In this document: positions 63,425 through 64,000 of the stretch, piece after piece
Position numbering within the stretch: position 1 is the first letter of the stretch
Layout of the letters: each line of letters begins with the position of its first letter
Assembly (NCBI GenBank): GCA_037975125.1
Contig: CM075857.1
Span: forward strand, 94,415,714-94,479,713
Direction: 5' to 3'
DNA from: Latrodectus hesperus
Lineage: Eukaryota > Arthropoda > Arachnida > Araneae > Theridiidae
Length of the DNA: 64,000 nt
Notes under the pieces: model-generated
Seen by the model: the letters and a program-made list of their open reading frames with translations, nothing else
The model's database searches: none
Told to the model about the DNA's origin: nothing
Made by a program: the position numbers and the translations under genes

Positions 63425-64000
63425 ACCGAATGCGCGAGGAACTGTTATAACTGTGCACCACACGCGCCGCTGTTCGCAGACGATCTCAGAAGAGAGCAGA
63501 GAAAACCACCACCCGCGGACAGGCACATTCCGTCGAGATGCGAGAGTCCAGGAGCAGGAAGAGGGGAGGAGAGGGAGTGAAAGCGAAATAGGGCGGGGAG
63601 GAGGAAGGAAGGGGGACGAAAAAAAATTATCGAACCGATGGGAAGAGGGAGAGAAAAAATAAGGTAGAAGGCCTAACCTCGTTGGTCCGGGGGGGTCGGG
63701 GGTCTACGCGAACCAAGATGGCGGCCACCCAGTGGCGGCCATTTTGTAGGGGCGCATTTGAATGGACCAATGGGAAGCAGGGAAAGAGCGTGACGGACGG
63801 GCGAGGAGGGCGGGGTAGTTCGTGTAATGTTGAGAGTCACAGTGAGTTGTTCGTTCGTTCGCCCAGGACCGGTGAGGGGTAAGGCGAAACGCTGGCGTGC
63901 TTTTTGGGGTCGACGATGTGCCTATTTTTGAAATCGAGTCACCGGCGAAACGAAAGGAGAGAAAGGGTTATGACCGTTTCCGAAAACTGCTGATGATTCC
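63425..64000. promoter_or_regulatory. CpG-rich promoter region at the window edge
   Basis: Composition switches to GC- and CpG-rich. A purine-rich block (63545-63660) is followed by two opposed YY1-type sites, AAGATGGCGGCC (63715-63726) and GCGGCCATTTTG (63735-63746). A CCAAT box lies at 63767-63771 and a GC box GGGCGGGG at 63808-63815. Spacing and order are those of an animal housekeeping-type promoter without a TATA box. The initiator-like GTCACAGTGAG near 63836 is one possible start. Plausible plus-strand donors follow (see 63872). Opposed YY1 sites and the minus-strand donors to the left would fit a divergent promoter. The plus-strand frames at 63453-63662 and 63682-63882 are compositional artefacts. 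Confidence 0.7.
63872..63885 (+). promoter_or_regulatory. Candidate first-exon 5' splice sites
   Basis: ACCG|GTGAGG (intron start 63872) and GGGG|GTAAGG (intron start 63879) lie 35-45 bp after the initiator-like element. Either would end a short non-coding first exon of a plus-strand gene continuing beyond the window. Confidence 0.35.

Noticed and set aside
63453..63882. Plus-strand ORFs in the CpG-rich end
   Set aside because: Arg/Gly/Glu-rich translation of a purine-rich promoter block. No family resemblance, and it overlaps the promoter motifs.

Overview
This window looks like nuclear DNA of an arthropod, most likely an orb-weaver-type spider (Araneae). The clues are the very low GC content, the dense tRNA-derived SINEs with intact target-site duplications, and two non-LTR retrotransposon tails of a type I associate with spider genomes. 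The species call is an inference from repeat style and should be tested by homology search. No bacterial, plasmid or phage features are visible, and there are no operons. Almost all short open frames are chance frames in AT-rich DNA, (TA)n arrays read as Tyr-Ile repeats, or SINE tRNA heads read as protein.

The most informative single feature is a mir-100 precursor on the minus strand at about 37933-37992. Its 22-nt 5p arm has the conserved bilaterian miR-100 sequence with no mismatch, and it folds with a well-paired 3p arm across a 16-nt loop. I searched by eye for let-7 and mir-125, its usual cluster partners, and found neither on either strand. The cluster is therefore either spread over more than about 38 kb or broken here.

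The right end (about 63.4-64.0 kb) changes abruptly to GC- and CpG-rich sequence. It carries two opposed YY1-type motifs, a CCAAT box, a GC box and plausible 5' splice sites, and I read it as a promoter, possibly divergent. Two near-perfect minus-strand splice donors lie just left of it (63148 and 63266). Other GC-elevated islands stand out of the AT background at 31.26-31.70, 37.87-38.06, 40.98-41.23, 45.94-46.19, 51.30-51.62 and 56.50-57.05 kb. The 51.3-kb island holds a minus-strand 73-codon ORF with a signal-peptide-like N-terminus, preceded by a strong 3' splice site. One working model is that some islands are exons or regulatory elements of a long minus-strand transcript that carries mir-100.

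Layout: 0-8.3 kb holds SINEs, a 1.4-kb array of 35-bp repeats and a short retrotransposon tail bounded by a perfect 13-bp duplication. 8.3-22 kb is AT-rich with five SINEs and several perfect hairpins. 22-28.5 kb has two members of one inverted-repeat (MITE-like) family plus older SINEs. 28.5-36.2 kb is mostly featureless apart from one GC island. 36.2-38.1 kb has an RNase H retrotransposon fragment, a 55-bp tandem array and mir-100. 38-51 kb is dominated by long (TA)n arrays and old SINEs. 51-57 kb has the candidate small secreted protein, three tandem-repeat zones and a SINE inserted into one of them. 57-63 kb is AT-rich, and the promoter-like end follows.
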